From: Alishewanella jeotgali KCTC 22429
GTDB lineage: Bacteria; Pseudomonadota; Gammaproteobacteria; Enterobacterales; Alteromonadaceae
Assembly: GCF_000245735.1 (NCBI RefSeq)
Contig: NZ_AHTH01000010.1
Coordinates: 1 to 64,000, forward strand
DNA length: 64,000 bases
Direction of reading: 5' to 3'
Shown: in pieces, positions 54,527 through 63,009 of the stretch
Layout: the number at the start of each line of letters is the position of its first letter
Position numbering within the stretch: the first letter of the stretch is position 1
Notes under the pieces: model-generated
Databases searched by the model: none
What the model was told of the DNA's origin: nothing
Seen by the model: only the letters and a program-made list of their open reading frames with translations
Program-made: the position numbers and the translations under genes

Positions 54527-54883
54527 ATGGTATCTATGAAAGCAGTAGTAAAAATCGTCTTACTGGCGGCGGCTCTTAGCCTGAGCGCCTGTAGCAGCTG
54601 GGTATACCGTATTGATATTCCGCAGGGTAACTTTTTAGAGCAAAAGGACGTTGATAAACTCCGTATTGCCATGACCAAGGAGCAGGTGGTGTTTGTACTG
54701 GGTAACCCGGTCGCCGCCAACCCCTTTGACCACGATACCTGGCATTACTTTTATGCCCTGAGAGGAGGCCGTGGCAATAACTTTGAAAAGCGCCTGGTGG
54801 TGGAGTTTAAAGATGACCGGCTGGTAAATATCAGTGGTGACTTTGATAAGCACCCGGACTTTGACAAGCCGCTGGATATTTAA
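54527..54883 (+). CDS. bamE: Outer membrane protein assembly factor BamE
   Basis: 118 residues; ATG 54527 fits an AGG 9 nt upstream, ATG 54536 is the alternative. Lipoprotein signal with lipobox LSACSS. SmpA/OmlA fold with YRIDIPQGNFLEQKDVDKLRIAMTKEQV and VLGNPVAANPF. It is a subunit of the Bam complex that inserts beta-barrel proteins into the outer membrane. Confidence 0.96.
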   Translation: MVSMKAVVKIVLLAAALSLSACSSWVYRIDIPQGNFLEQKDVDKLRIAMTKEQVVFVLGNPVAANPFDHDTWHYFYALRGGRGNNFEKRLVVEFKDDRLVNISGDFDKHPDFDKPLDI

Positions 54884-54910
54884 GACAGCGTATTAGCAAG
54901 ATATACAACA

Positions 54911-54935
54911 AAGCCGCTTTATCGCGGCTTTTTTA
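54911..54935. terminator. Intrinsic terminator of bamE
   Basis: AAGCCGC / GCGGCTT arms with a 6-nt loop and a following T-run (54911-54935), 28 bp after bamE, facing the convergent rnfH gene. Confidence 0.85.
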
Positions 54936-55028
54936 TTGTGGTCACTATTGTTGTGATTTTTATTGTGATTCTTGTTGCAAGCCTCGCGGCCACACTGCGG
55001 TAGGATGGCATACCAAACTGCTTTGACC

Positions 55029-55379
55029 TTATAAATGACCACCGGTAACTTTATTCGCCCGCCCCTCGTCCTTAGCTTTTTCGGCACGGCGCCGACGCAA
55101 ATCTTTCGGATCAGCAATCAAAGGCCGGTAGATTTCAATCCGGTCGCCGTCTTTCACTTTATCACTTAACTTCACCGGCCGGCTCCAGACACCCACTTTT
55201 TGTTCGCTCAGGTTAATCTGCGGAAATTGCTGCAAAATACCGGATTGACGGATAATCTGCTCAACACAGGTATCAGCCGGCACCGAGATAGTTAACAAAG
55301 CCTGCCGCTCCGGCAAGGCATACGCCACCTCAACGCTAATGGTATCGGAAATGGCGGCACCTGCGCTGTTATTCACCAT
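55029..55379 (-). CDS. rnfH: RnfH-family ubiquitin-fold protein
   Basis: 116 residues with the beta-grasp pattern of RnfH/YfjF ([21 protein letters not shown] ... [24 protein letters not shown]). Function is not settled; it is nearly always next to ratA, as here, with an 11-bp overlap. The basic tail is typical. Confidence 0.93.
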   Translation of the reverse strand: MVNNSAGAAISDTISVEVAYALPERQALLTISVPADTCVEQIIRQSGILQQFPQINLSEQKVGVWSRPVKLSDKVKDGDRIEIYRPLIADPKDLRRRRAEKAKDEGRANKVTGGHL

Positions 55380-55803
55380 AAACTTGCTTCGCTCTCTGGG
55401 TAAAGGCGTTGACCATGGCAGCTGTTAACTCCTGAAATATCTTGCCAAAGGCAAACTGCACCAACTTATTTGAAAATTCAAATTCCAGCTGCAAAATCAC
55501 CTTGCAGGCTTGCTCATTTAACGGCACAAATTGCCAGCCGCCCTGCAAGCGCTTAAAAGGCCCATCAACCAGCTGCATTTCTATGCGTTGTACCGGGTGT
55601 AAAATATTACGGGTAGTAAAGCTTTGCCCAATGCCTGCCTTGGAAACGTCCAGTTTCGCCACCATTTCCTGTTCAGTGTGGCGGATCACCGTGGCTTTGG
55701 TACAGCCGGGTAAAAATTGCGGATAATCCGGCACCGCATTAACCAGGTCATACATTTGTTGCGCGCTGTAAAAAACCAAGGCACTGCGCTCAATTTGTGG
55801 CAT
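55369..55803 (-). CDS. ratA: RatA family START-domain protein (CoQ10-binding/ribosome association toxin)
   Basis: 144 residues from ATG 55803, with GGGGAG at good distance; GTG 55809 lies too close to it. Polyketide cyclase/START fold ([29 protein letters not shown]). In E. coli the homologue YfjG/RatA was reported to block 70S assembly; related proteins bind coenzyme Q. With rnfH it forms a two-gene unit, divergent from smpB. Confidence 0.93.
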   Translation of the reverse strand: MPQIERSALVFYSAQQMYDLVNAVPDYPQFLPGCTKATVIRHTEQEMVAKLDVSKAGIGQSFTTRNILHPVQRIEMQLVDGPFKRLQGGWQFVPLNEQACKVILQLEFEFSNKLVQFAFGKIFQELTAAMVNAFTQRAKQVYGE

Positions 55804-55909
55804 ACTCACTCCCCTTTAAACTCGCCGCCGATTGTAACAGAATAACGCGCTGCAACAAGGCATGAGCCATCGCTGACATCCAACACTGAGCTGCGACAAG
55901 TAACGAAAT

Positions 55910-56392
55910 ATGAGCAAAAAACAAGCAAGCAAAAACAAAAACGGTACCATAGCGCAAAACCGCAAAGCGCGGCACGAGTACTTTTTAGAAGACCGCTACG
56001 AAGCCGGCCTGGCCCTGCAAGGCTGGGAATTAAAAAGTATTCGCGAGGGTAAGGTCAACCTGTCCGACTCTTATGTCATTTTGCATAATGGTGAAGCATT
56101 TTTACTCGGCGCACAAATTCAGCCGCTAAACAGTGCCTCTACTCATGTAGTATGCGACCCCGAGCGCAGCCGCAAACTGCTGCTGCACAAGCGCGAGCTA
56201 AGTAAACTTGTTGGCCTAAAAGAGCGCGAAGGTTATACCCTGGTCGCCACCGCCATGTACTGGAAAGCCTGCTGGGTAAAGCTGGAGTTTCATTTAGCCA
56301 AGGGCAAGAAAAGCTATGACAAGCGTGACGATATTAAAGACCGCGACTGGTCACGCGAGAAAGAGCGCATGATGAAACACAGTAAACACTAA
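55910..56392 (+). CDS. smpB: SsrA-binding protein SmpB
   Basis: 160 residues, full length. Opens [23 protein letters not shown] with OB-fold core [24 protein letters not shown] and a basic tail ([16 protein letters not shown]). It binds tmRNA and brings it to stalled ribosomes; the tmRNA gene follows 143 bp downstream. Confidence 0.98.
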   Translation: MSKKQASKNKNGTIAQNRKARHEYFLEDRYEAGLALQGWELKSIREGKVNLSDSYVILHNGEAFLLGAQIQPLNSASTHVVCDPERSRKLLLHKRELSKLVGLKEREGYTLVATAMYWKACWVKLEFHLAKGKKSYDKRDDIKDRDWSREKERMMKHSKH

Positions 56393-56467
56393 AACACCCT
56401 TGAAACTTTTTCCGCCTGGCCCCATCTAATTAGGGCGACAGGAAAACGGCTAAAGCATAAAGCCCGC

Positions 56468-56496
56468 TTGTGTAAAGCAATCAGGCTGCGTACAAT
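56468..56496 (+). promoter_or_regulatory. Promoter of ssrA
   Basis: TTGTGT (56468-56473) and TACAAT (56491-56496) at 17-bp spacing place the transcript start about 30 nt before mature tmRNA, leaving a short 5' precursor. Confidence 0.7.
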
Positions 56497-56535
56497 AGCC
56501 AAACACTGAAAGTGAGTGTTACTTCCACAGAATTC

Positions 56536-56895
56536 GGGGCTGATTCTGGATTCGACGGGATTCACGAACTCTTAGGTGCATGCCGAGGTGAGGTAGGCCT
56601 CGTAAAAAAGCCTCAATTAAATAGTCGCAAACGACGAAACTTACGCAATCGCTGCCTAATAAGCAGTAGATAGCTCTTCCCCTCACGCATGCCTGTAAGC
56701 TGAGACTCTGGAAGATCACCCCTAACAGGATCGCGTCGCGTCTTCGCCTGGAGACAAAACGTTAAAACCAATCAGGCTCGCCCGACGATAGCCTGCCAGC
56801 TGGCGCTCATAGGGTTAACTAAATAACTGGCTAAGCATGTAGTACCGACGATGTAGGTTTTTCGGACGCGGGTTCAACTCCCGCCAGCTCCACCA
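56536..56895 (+). ncRNA. ssrA: Transfer-messenger RNA (tmRNA)
   Basis: 360 nt from GGGGCTGATTCTGGATTCGA to GCTCCACCA, with the tRNA-like acceptor ends pairing (GGGGCTG with CAGCTCC) and a T-arm GGGTTCAACTCCC. The tag reading frame is 56627-56659: resume codon GCA, then AANDETYAIAA-type sequence read as A-N-D-E-T-Y-A-I-A-A, stop TAA. It rescues stalled ribosomes with SmpB. Its 3' end is a favoured integration site, and an integrase gene follows. Confidence 0.97.
56864..56895 (+). other. Putative attachment site (attL) at the 3' end of ssrA
   Basis: The T-arm and acceptor 3' end of tmRNA is a frequent att core for tyrosine integrases, and a DUF4102-type integrase starts 214 bp downstream. The matching right copy would lie beyond the window edge, so the exact core cannot be defined here. 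Confidence 0.6.
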
Positions 56896-56929
56896 AATGA
56901 CAGACTAAGCAAGTCTATAAACGGCTACG

Positions 56930-56958
56930 AACCCAGCGTAATTGCTGGGTTTTTTATT
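56930..56958 (+). terminator. Intrinsic terminator of ssrA
   Basis: AACCCAGC / GCTGGGTT arms with a 6-nt loop followed by a T-run. It lies on the element side of the presumed att core, so it may be supplied by the inserted DNA. Confidence 0.85.
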
Positions 56959-56994
56959 GCCCGCTTTTCTATGCTGGTCTATTATGTTCTAACA

Positions 56995-57072
56995 GATACC
57001 CCATACAATTTGGGGTATTTTTGCGGGGTACCACGATCAGCACCCTGACCGGTACCCCAAAACCGATACCCC
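56995..57072. repeat. Five copies of an RTACCCC motif before the integrase gene
   Basis: GATACCCC-type octamers in both orientations: 56996-57003, 57011-57018 (inverted), 57025-57032 (inverted), 57051-57058 and 57065-57072. The first two form an inverted pair, as do the third and fourth. Their place between att and int suits integrase arm sites or operators for an excisionase/AlpA protein. Confidence 0.7.
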
Positions 57073-57108
57073 AAGGCAAATAAGCGCCACTTTATCGGAG
57101 GTTAGAAA

Positions 57109-58341
57109 ATGCCGTTATCCGCCACCCAGGTAGACAAAGCAAAGCCGCTTGAGAAAGACTATAAAATGTCTGACGGCAGCGGCCTTTATCTCTTGGTAAA
57201 GCCCAGCGGGGCTAAATACTGGCGAATGAAATACCGCTTTGCCAACAAAGAGCGGCTATTAGCAATCGGCGTTTACCCTGATATAAGCCTTAAAGATGCC
57301 CGCATAGCGAGAGACGAAGCCCGCAAACAATTAGCGCAAGGTATCGACCCCAGCGCAGAAAAGCAGGCCCGCAAGCTGGCAAGTAATGAAGCAGCAGCCA
57401 ATAGCTTTGAAGTAATTGCCCGCGAGTGGCTGGCCGTGAAAATGTACGACAAGAGCGAAAGCCACCGCGACCGCACCCGTAATGCCTTAGAGAAAGACTT
57501 ATTTCCGTATATTGGCAAAAAGCCTATTTCAGAACTAACCCCGCTTGATCTGTTAGCCACCTTACGGCGCATCGAGAAGCGCGGCGCTATTGAGACAGCG
57601 CACAGGGCCAAGCAAACCGCTGGGCAGGTTTTACGCTATGCCATAGCAACAGGGCGAGCAGAGCGCGACATAAGCGCGGATCTTAAGGGCGCATTAAAAA
57701 ACCCAGTAACGAAACATTTTCCCGCTATCACTGAACCCGCAGAAGTGGGCCGCTTGTTATTGGCTATAGATGGCTACACCGGAACAAATATCGTAAAAGC
57801 AGCACTGCAACTATCCCCGCTGTTATTTTGCCGCCCCGGTGAATTAAGGCACTTGGAATGGTCTGAAATTGATTTTGATAATGCCCGCATTGAGATCCCC
57901 GCCGAAAAAATGAAGATGCGGGAAGCGCATATTATCCCACTGAGCAAACAGGCACAGGCAATACTGGAAGAATTGCACCCGCTGACCGGGCATCTTAAGT
58001 ATGTTTTCCCGTCACCAAGAGGCCAGAGCCGCCCACTATCAGAAAACGGCGTAAGAACAGCACTAAGGGCGCTTGGCTATGATAACGACACCCTAACCCC
58101 CCACGGCTTTAGGGCAATGGCCCGGACACTACTGGACGAGGTTTTAGGCTATCGCATTGAATGGATAGAGCAGCAGCTGGCCCACGCCGTGAAAGACGCG
58201 AACGGCAGAGCATACAACAGAACCAAGCACCTACCACAACGAACAGACATGATGCAGCGCTGGGCGGAGTACCTGGACACGCTAAGACTAAGCGCCAGCA
58301 ACAACAACGTAATTCCGGCTAAGTTCGGAAGTCGAGCTTAG
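57109..58341 (+). CDS. int: Tyrosine-type integrase (DUF4102/P4-like)
   Basis: 410 residues, ATG with GGAGG upstream. N-terminal DUF4102 arm-binding domain (SDGSGLYLLVKPSGAKYWRMKYRF ... GVYPDISLKDAR), core-binding domain (about 100-190) and catalytic domain with RPGELRHLEW (Arg I), HGFRAMARTLL (His-x-x-Arg) and the tyrosine in GRAYNRT. It should integrate and excise the element at ssrA. It is the left-most gene of the island. Confidence 0.95.
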   Translation: MPLSATQVDKAKPLEKDYKMSDGSGLYLLVKPSGAKYWRMKYRFANKERLLAIGVYPDISLKDARIARDEARKQLAQGIDPSAEKQARKLASNEAAANSFEVIAREWLAVKMYDKSESHRDRTRNALEKDLFPYIGKKPISELTPLDLLATLRRIEKRGAIETAHRAKQTAGQVLRYAIATGRAERDISADLKGALKNPVTKHFPAITEPAEVGRLLLAIDGYTGTNIVKAALQLSPLLFCRPGELRHLEWSEIDFDNARIEIPAEKMKMREAHIIPLSKQAQAILEELHPLTGHLKYVFPSPRGQSRPLSENGVRTALRALGYDNDTLTPHGFRAMARTLLDEVLGYRIEWIEQQLAHAVKDANGRAYNRTKHLPQRTDMMQRWAEYLDTLRLSASNNNVIPAKFGSRA

Positions 58342-58370
58342 CTTACTTAACGAGATAGATTGGGGGAGTA

Positions 58371-58556
58371 ATGCAGCTGCTTAAATTGCCCGAAGTATTA
58401 CAAATTGTAAGAGTAGGCAAAACAACCTGGTACACGATGATTAAGCAAAACGAAGCACCGGCTCCTATAAGTTTAGGGGCAAGGGCTGTGGCTTGGGACA
58501 GTAACGACATAGAGAACTGGATCAACAAAAGAAAGGCTATTAGCCAGAAAAATTGA
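58371..58556 (+). CDS. AlpA-family helix-turn-helix regulator 1
   Basis: 61 residues, ATG behind GGGGGAG. AlpA/MerR-like fold: LLKLPEVLQIVRVGKTTWYTMI then GARAVAWDSNDIENWINKRK. In P4-like and satellite elements AlpA proteins activate int or control excision. It is 29 bp after int. Confidence 0.85.
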   Translation: MQLLKLPEVLQIVRVGKTTWYTMIKQNEAPAPISLGARAVAWDSNDIENWINKRKAISQKN

Positions 58557-58569
58557 TTAAGGAATTAAC

Positions 58570-58752
58570 ATGAACACACCGCAAGCGAAAGAAGATAATT
58601 TCACAATAACCGAATATACAGTAAGGCAGTTGATCAATAACACCCAGCCCGGTAGCAAAATTGCTGGCCCTTTCAGTTCAGAGGAAGAAGCAAACGAGCA
58701 TCGAGCGCAACACCCAGGAACCGCTGTTTTTACTGAAACTTGGTTGCAATAG
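58570..58752 (+). CDS. Small hypothetical protein of the ssrA island
   Basis: 60 residues, ATG with AAGGA upstream, 13 bp after the first AlpA gene. Mixed alpha/beta composition with an acidic middle (SSEEEANEH) and no motif I recognise. Real coding is supported by spacing and ribosome-binding site only. Confidence 0.6.
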   Translation: MNTPQAKEDNFTITEYTVRQLINNTQPGSKIAGPFSSEEEANEHRAQHPGTAVFTETWLQ

Positions 58753-58764
58753 AAAGGTAGAACC

Positions 58765-59607
58765 ATGACAGCTAAAAGCAAAGGGCGGCCACTCCCGCCC
58801 CTGTTACCGCTTGAGTATTGCACAGTAGCCAGAGCCACCGGCTTGCTCGGGTGCGAACAGTCTGATTTGCTTCATTGGGCAGATGTCGGGGCTATCGACC
58901 TGTATTTGATGGCCGATGGCCGCTATGCAGAGATTAGCCCTTTAAACGAATTTCTGGAAATTGTGCAGTACGGTTTAAGACCGGACGCAACGATTCCGGG
59001 GGACTCAGTGTCGGTTTATCGGGCGGGCAAATATCTTGAGGCCATTATTGGTCACGATACGGCTGACGTTAGGTTAACAGGTTTATGCCGTTTACACCGC
59101 ACGAACCTGGACACCTGGCTTTATTATTCGACCGATACCCCTGTAAAAGAATGGATCTGCATTCTGGACGAGCTACCTTTACCGGGTAAATTTTTACTAT
59201 GGCATAACCAAGATATAAAACTTGATGCCTTGTACGTTGTGAAATCAGATCTTGTTAAGCTACACGAGTCTATCACCAGTGGCGCTCCGCTTAGCACCAG
59301 GTTTGATGATGAGCAAATTTCAAAGCGTGATGCCTTAGAGCGAAGCAAGATTGAAAGCCAGCGGCCTGAGCGTCTGACTGGCGGCATTTCAAAAGCTGTT
59401 TATGCGTTAACAGAGCTTGCGCTTAAGCTGGCCGGCGAAAATGCGGAATTAATCAATAACCCGCATAAACTACATAGCAAGATAAATGAGCTAATGCTCA
59501 CCAATAAAGCTAACCCTGACGGCGGCCACAGCATCGGCATAACGGATAACGCTTACCGCGATATTATTGCCAAGGCAAGATCAGTACAGCCAAACGGCGG
59601 CAACTAA
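58765..59607 (+). CDS. Hypothetical protein of the ssrA island with N-terminal HTH-like segment
   Basis: 280 residues, AAAGG upstream of the ATG, 12 bp after the preceding gene. The N-terminal EYCTVARATGLLGCEQSDLLHWADVGAI resembles a MerR/AlpA-type helix-turn-helix; the C-terminal third (GISKAVYALTELALKLAGENAELINN) is helical. I cannot name the family. It is likely regulatory, being enclosed by AlpA genes. Confidence 0.7.
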   Translation: MTAKSKGRPLPPLLPLEYCTVARATGLLGCEQSDLLHWADVGAIDLYLMADGRYAEISPLNEFLEIVQYGLRPDATIPGDSVSVYRAGKYLEAIIGHDTADVRLTGLCRLHRTNLDTWLYYSTDTPVKEWICILDELPLPGKFLLWHNQDIKLDALYVVKSDLVKLHESITSGAPLSTRFDDEQISKRDALERSKIESQRPERLTGGISKAVYALTELALKLAGENAELINNPHKLHSKINELMLTNKANPDGGHSIGITDNAYRDIIAKARSVQPNGGN

Positions 59608-59635
59608 TCGAAGTTAAGCCGTAATCGAAGTTAAG
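59605..59635 (+). repeat. 14-bp direct repeat after the 280-residue hypothetical gene
   Basis: TAATCGAAGTTAAG occurs at 59605-59618 and 59622-59635, three bases apart; the first copy begins with the stop codon of the upstream gene. Confidence 0.85.
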
Positions 59636-59721
59636 AGCATATTCCGCCTTATCTTCGAGACTAAGCGCCAGCAATCCCCGAATATTGCCGAAGTCCACAA
59701 AGGGCAATAAAAGGGGATAGC

Positions 59722-59931
59722 ATGAACACCGAAACAACAAAACCACGCCTAATAGCTCGAGCAGAAGTAATCAAGCGCGTAAGCCTATGCAAAGCCAGCA
59801 TTTACAAACGTATGAAAGTTGGAGAATTCCCGAAGCCAATCAACATTGGCGGGCGGCGCGTTGCCTGGCTTGAGTCTGATATTGAAAATTGGATAACTGA
59901 AAGACTGGCATTAGCTGGCCGGGCAGCATAG
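59722..59931 (+). CDS. AlpA-family helix-turn-helix regulator 2
   Basis: 69 residues, ATG behind AGGGGA. LIARAEVIKRVSLCKASIYKRM then GGRRVAWLESDIENWITERL, the standard AlpA layout. It heads the replication gene run, whereas the first AlpA follows int; the two share the C-terminal DIENWI helix but differ in the recognition helix. Confidence 0.88.
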   Translation: MNTETTKPRLIARAEVIKRVSLCKASIYKRMKVGEFPKPINIGGRRVAWLESDIENWITERLALAGRAA

Positions 59932-59939
59932 GGGGCGCT

Positions 59940-60374
59940 ATGACAGATAAAAATAAGGCCACCCAGCAAGGCGGCCAAAGTACAAATATTAAGCATACAG
60001 ATTGTAACCGCAACAACCACAAAGCGGCAACCACCAAACCAGCAACCCAGCTCGAGCGGGTATTGCTGGCGCTCCTATACGAACAAAGCCTTAATTGCCA
60101 AGAGGCGGAAAAATTCCCGGTAAAGGCCCGGCACCTGAATAGCGTTATAAGCGAGCTGGCGCACTATCACGGCTTAGAAATCCACCGAGAACGGGAGAAA
60201 GCACCCGGCTATCACGGTGAAAGCTGCTACCTGATCCGTTATAGCGTTTACCCACACCAACAGGCAAAAGCAAGGCAACTTATCGATCAGTGGCGAGCCA
60301 AGCGCAACGCCACTCAGATTGCCTGGCTAAGCCTAAGGGCTACTTCGTTAGAAAAGCTCCTAAGAACGGCTTAA
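59940..60374 (+). CDS. Hypothetical winged-helix-like protein of the ssrA island
   Basis: 144 residues, 8 bp after the second AlpA gene with GGGGGC before the ATG. A disordered Asn/Lys/Gln-rich N-terminus (about 1-35) precedes a compact region (ERVLLALLYEQSLNCQEAEK ... ARHLNSVISELAHYHGLEI) like the helix-turn-helix domain that defines small phage regulators. Function not assignable. Confidence 0.65.
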   Translation: MTDKNKATQQGGQSTNIKHTDCNRNNHKAATTKPATQLERVLLALLYEQSLNCQEAEKFPVKARHLNSVISELAHYHGLEIHREREKAPGYHGESCYLIRYSVYPHQQAKARQLIDQWRAKRNATQIAWLSLRATSLEKLLRTA

Positions 60375-60383
60375 GGGGGCTAT

Positions 60384-61187
60384 GTGTCTGGCTGGATTAA
60401 GCTATATCGCTCGATTCAGGATAACGATCTTTGGCTGGCGGAGCCTTTCAGCAAGGGCCAAGCCTGGGCAGATCTTATCCTTAGCGCAAACCACAAACCC
60501 GGCATTTTTTGGGTTAGACAAGTACAAATAAACCTTGAGCGGGGGCAATTAGGGCTTTCAGAAATCACGTTTTCCAAGCGCTGGAAATGGAGTCGGGGCA
60601 AAGTCCGGCGCTATCTGGCAATGCTTGAAAACAGGGGAATGATAGTACAACAGAAAACCCCTGTCACCAGCGTTATAACTATTTGTAATTACTCGACTTA
60701 TCAGCAAGAAGATGCGGAGCAAACAGGCAGAACAGAACAACAGGCGGGACAACTGTCGGTACAGGTAGCGGACAACTCACGGTACACAAACAAGAATGAT
60801 AAGAATGATAAGAAGAAAAACATTGATCACCATAACGGTGATCAGGGCGTTATCCGATGGTTTGAAACGCTTTGGCAAAACTATGCCCAGCTTACCGGCG
60901 GCGCCTCGAAAATCGGCAGTAAAAAAGCAGCGTTAAGATCATGGCAGCGGTTAACCAAGGGACACAGCGAGGCCAAACTTCGGTACCAAGTAAACGTCTG
61001 CCTGGCCTTTCAGGAAATGAGACGGGCCGATCCTAATATCCTTGGCAGCAATCAGCATTGCGCTACCTACCTGAATCAAGAGGTTTGGCTTTCTGATGAA
61101 CAATGGCTAAGCAACTTCGATCAGCAGTACCAGCAGCAACTTAAAAACGAACAAACAAATGAGGGCGACAATGGAAGCATTAATTAA
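60384..61187 (+). CDS. Replication initiator-like (phage O/DnaT-type) protein
   Basis: 267 residues from GTG 60384 (AAGGGGGC upstream). The N-terminal half is a winged-helix typical of phage replisome organisers (SGWIKLYRSIQDNDLWLAEPFSKGQAWADLI ... WKWSRGKVRRYLAMLENRGMI); a Lys/Asn-rich linker and a C-terminal helical part that could contact the helicase follow. The stop overlaps the dnaB-like gene by 17 bp, so initiator and helicase are co-translated. Confidence 0.75.
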   Translation: MSGWIKLYRSIQDNDLWLAEPFSKGQAWADLILSANHKPGIFWVRQVQINLERGQLGLSEITFSKRWKWSRGKVRRYLAMLENRGMIVQQKTPVTSVITICNYSTYQQEDAEQTGRTEQQAGQLSVQVADNSRYTNKNDKNDKKKNIDHHNGDQGVIRWFETLWQNYAQLTGGASKIGSKKAALRSWQRLTKGHSEAKLRYQVNVCLAFQEMRRADPNILGSNQHCATYLNQEVWLSDEQWLSNFDQQYQQQLKNEQTNEGDNGSIN

Positions 61188-62523
61188 TTTTGAAGCAGAA
61201 CAAGCAGTAATTGGCGGCGTGCTACACGATAGCGCCAGCGAGAACGCGCTATATGCTATCGAAACCTGTAAGCCTGGGGATTTTAGCACCAAGGCTAATC
61301 AAATAGCTTGGCGGGCTATACAGGCGCTTTCAGCGCGGGGACAGTATGCCGATATTGTAACGGTTACTGAGCTAATCAACACCAGAGAACCGGCTTATCA
61401 GATTAGCTACCTTGGCGAGTGTTACAGGAACACCCCCAGCCAAGCTAACTTAAAAGCCTATGCCAACATAGTTAGAGAGTACGGCCAGCTTAGAGCGGCA
61501 GCTGGCGCCTTAAATGCAGCGCTAACCGTTTTACATGATAAGGCCCACGAGCCAGCAGAACGGATCAATCTGGTACTAAGCGAGCTTGGCAGCATTGGCG
61601 CTGATGAATCAGATCAGCAGATAACCAACCTTAAAGACCACCAAGCCGCTTTATTGCAACACCTGGGCGAAATCACCAAGAAAGGCGGAAACATAACAGG
61701 GCTAAGCACTGGCTTTGAAAATCTGGATTACATGACAGGCGGTTTAAGAAATGGCGATCTTGTCATAGTGGCCGCCCGCCCCTCGATGGGTAAAACAACC
61801 CTTGTGCTTAATATGCTTGAGCGTATAGCTATCACTAACAACGCGCCAAAATGGGCCTTATTCTTTAGCCTAGAAATGCCAGCGCAGCAGATACTACAAA
61901 AGGTTTACGCCAGCATAAGCAGCACCCCATTAGCCAAGATACTTAATGCTAGTGTTATGGATAATAACGAGGGATGCGCCCGCATTGGTACAGCTATGGA
62001 GCTAATGCAGCAATCACGGCTAATGATTGACGATAAAGGCGGCCAGCACTTAACGCAGATACAGGCGCGGGCTAAGCGTATGGCAATAAAGCAAGGAAGC
62101 AACCCCGCTTTAATCGTAGTTGATTATTTGCAGCTAATCAGAGCAGAGGGCGAAAGCCAAACAATCCGCATTGGTAACGTAAGCGCGGGCCTTAAGAACC
62201 TAGCAAAGCTGATGAACTGCCCTGTAATTGCCTTAAGCCAACTTAACCGGAACCTGACAGGCAAACCAACGCTAATAAACCTGAGGGATAGCGGAAGTAT
62301 TGAACAGGATGCCGATATGGTGATCTTTTTACATGATGAAGATTATGAGGGCCAGCGAGACGAACACAGCCTGACAGAAATCATTTTCGCCAAAAACCGA
62401 ATGGGCAGAACAGGCAGCACCTTTTTACAGCCAGAGCTACACCTGAGTCGTTTTAGCGATACCAAGCGCTTACCAGAGGCCAAGCCAGAATCACAGGCCA
62501 AGCCACTTAAGAAACTGTATTAA
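61171..62523 (+). CDS. DnaB-type replicative helicase of the element
   Basis: 450 residues from ATG 61171 (GAGGG upstream). N-terminal DnaB domain (NFEAEQAVIGGVLHD) and RecA-like helicase domain: Walker A ARPSMGKTT, FFSLEMPAQQI, VVDYLQLI (Walker B) and FAKNRMGRTG near the end. It should serve replication of the excised element. A mobile-element helicase, not the chromosomal dnaB, judging by its neighbours. Confidence 0.93.
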   Translation: MEALINFEAEQAVIGGVLHDSASENALYAIETCKPGDFSTKANQIAWRAIQALSARGQYADIVTVTELINTREPAYQISYLGECYRNTPSQANLKAYANIVREYGQLRAAAGALNAALTVLHDKAHEPAERINLVLSELGSIGADESDQQITNLKDHQAALLQHLGEITKKGGNITGLSTGFENLDYMTGGLRNGDLVIVAARPSMGKTTLVLNMLERIAITNNAPKWALFFSLEMPAQQILQKVYASISSTPLAKILNASVMDNNEGCARIGTAMELMQQSRLMIDDKGGQHLTQIQARAKRMAIKQGSNPALIVVDYLQLIRAEGESQTIRIGNVSAGLKNLAKLMNCPVIALSQLNRNLTGKPTLINLRDSGSIEQDADMVIFLHDEDYEGQRDEHSLTEIIFAKNRMGRTGSTFLQPELHLSRFSDTKRLPEAKPESQAKPLKKLY

Positions 62524-62536
62524 GAGGGCTGGCGCT

Positions 62537-62821
62537 ATGAATAAATGGGTATTGCTGCAACCAGGGCAACAACCGCCCCAGCTGGCGCCAGATGATTTTA
62601 TTTTGCTGGCAATGGCACAGGGCGGGATCTTGCGCGTTATGTATCGGTTCGTGAAAAACATCAGGGGCAACATTGGCGGCTATCTGGTACACGATACAGT
62701 CACACCAACCGCCCACGATTGGCACGTTTACCAACCGGCCACCCTACCCTATTGGGTAAAGCTAAGACAGCCACGACAAGCCCGGGCGATAGTACAGCAG
62801 CACCGACTAGGTTTGCATTGA
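62537..62821 (+). CDS. Small hypothetical protein downstream of the helicase gene
   Basis: 94 residues, GAGGG 10 nt before the ATG, 13 bp after the helicase gene. Opens WVLLQPGQQPPQLAPDDFILLAM; no motif recognised. Last gene I can support in the window. Confidence 0.55.
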   Translation: MNKWVLLQPGQQPPQLAPDDFILLAMAQGGILRVMYRFVKNIRGNIGGYLVHDTVTPTAHDWHVYQPATLPYWVKLRQPRQARAIVQQHRLGLH

Positions 62822-62834
62822 TTGGGCCGCTACT

Positions 62835-62858
62835 TAACTACCGGATAAGCGGTAGTTA
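62835..62858 (+). terminator. Stem-loop after the helicase operon
   Basis: Perfect 9-bp arms TAACTACCG / CGGTAGTTA with a 6-nt loop, 13 bp after the last ORF, followed by AT-rich DNA but no true T-run. Possible terminator of the replication operon. Confidence 0.5.
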
Positions 62859-63009
62859 TAAATTATTGTGCAGACGGCAGGCATTGACCACGAAACAATA
62901 TGCCGCCAAAGCCACAGCGGAAAAGGCGTACCGGACATTCGAGAATTTTACAGTATGGAATATTTTAAAACGGGCTAAAAACCGCGAATTTTCCCACCAA
63001 TCAACCTGA

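Noticed and set aside
54893-55117. 74-codon ORF in the bamE/rnfH gap
   Set aside because: Low-complexity Asn/His/Lys run from an ATTGTG-rich stretch, and overlap with rnfH.
56519-56719. Minus-strand ORF antisense to tmRNA
   Set aside because: It lies wholly over the ssrA 5' half, whose structure and tag frame are certain.
60799-60816. AATGATAAG tandem duplication
   Set aside because: It is inside the initiator-like gene and encodes an ordinary Asn/Asp/Lys linker.
62719-63009. ORF of 96 codons after the helicase operon
   Set aside because: It overlaps the better-supported 94-residue gene by about 100 bp, contains the 9-bp hairpin at 62835-62858, and has no ribosome-binding site.
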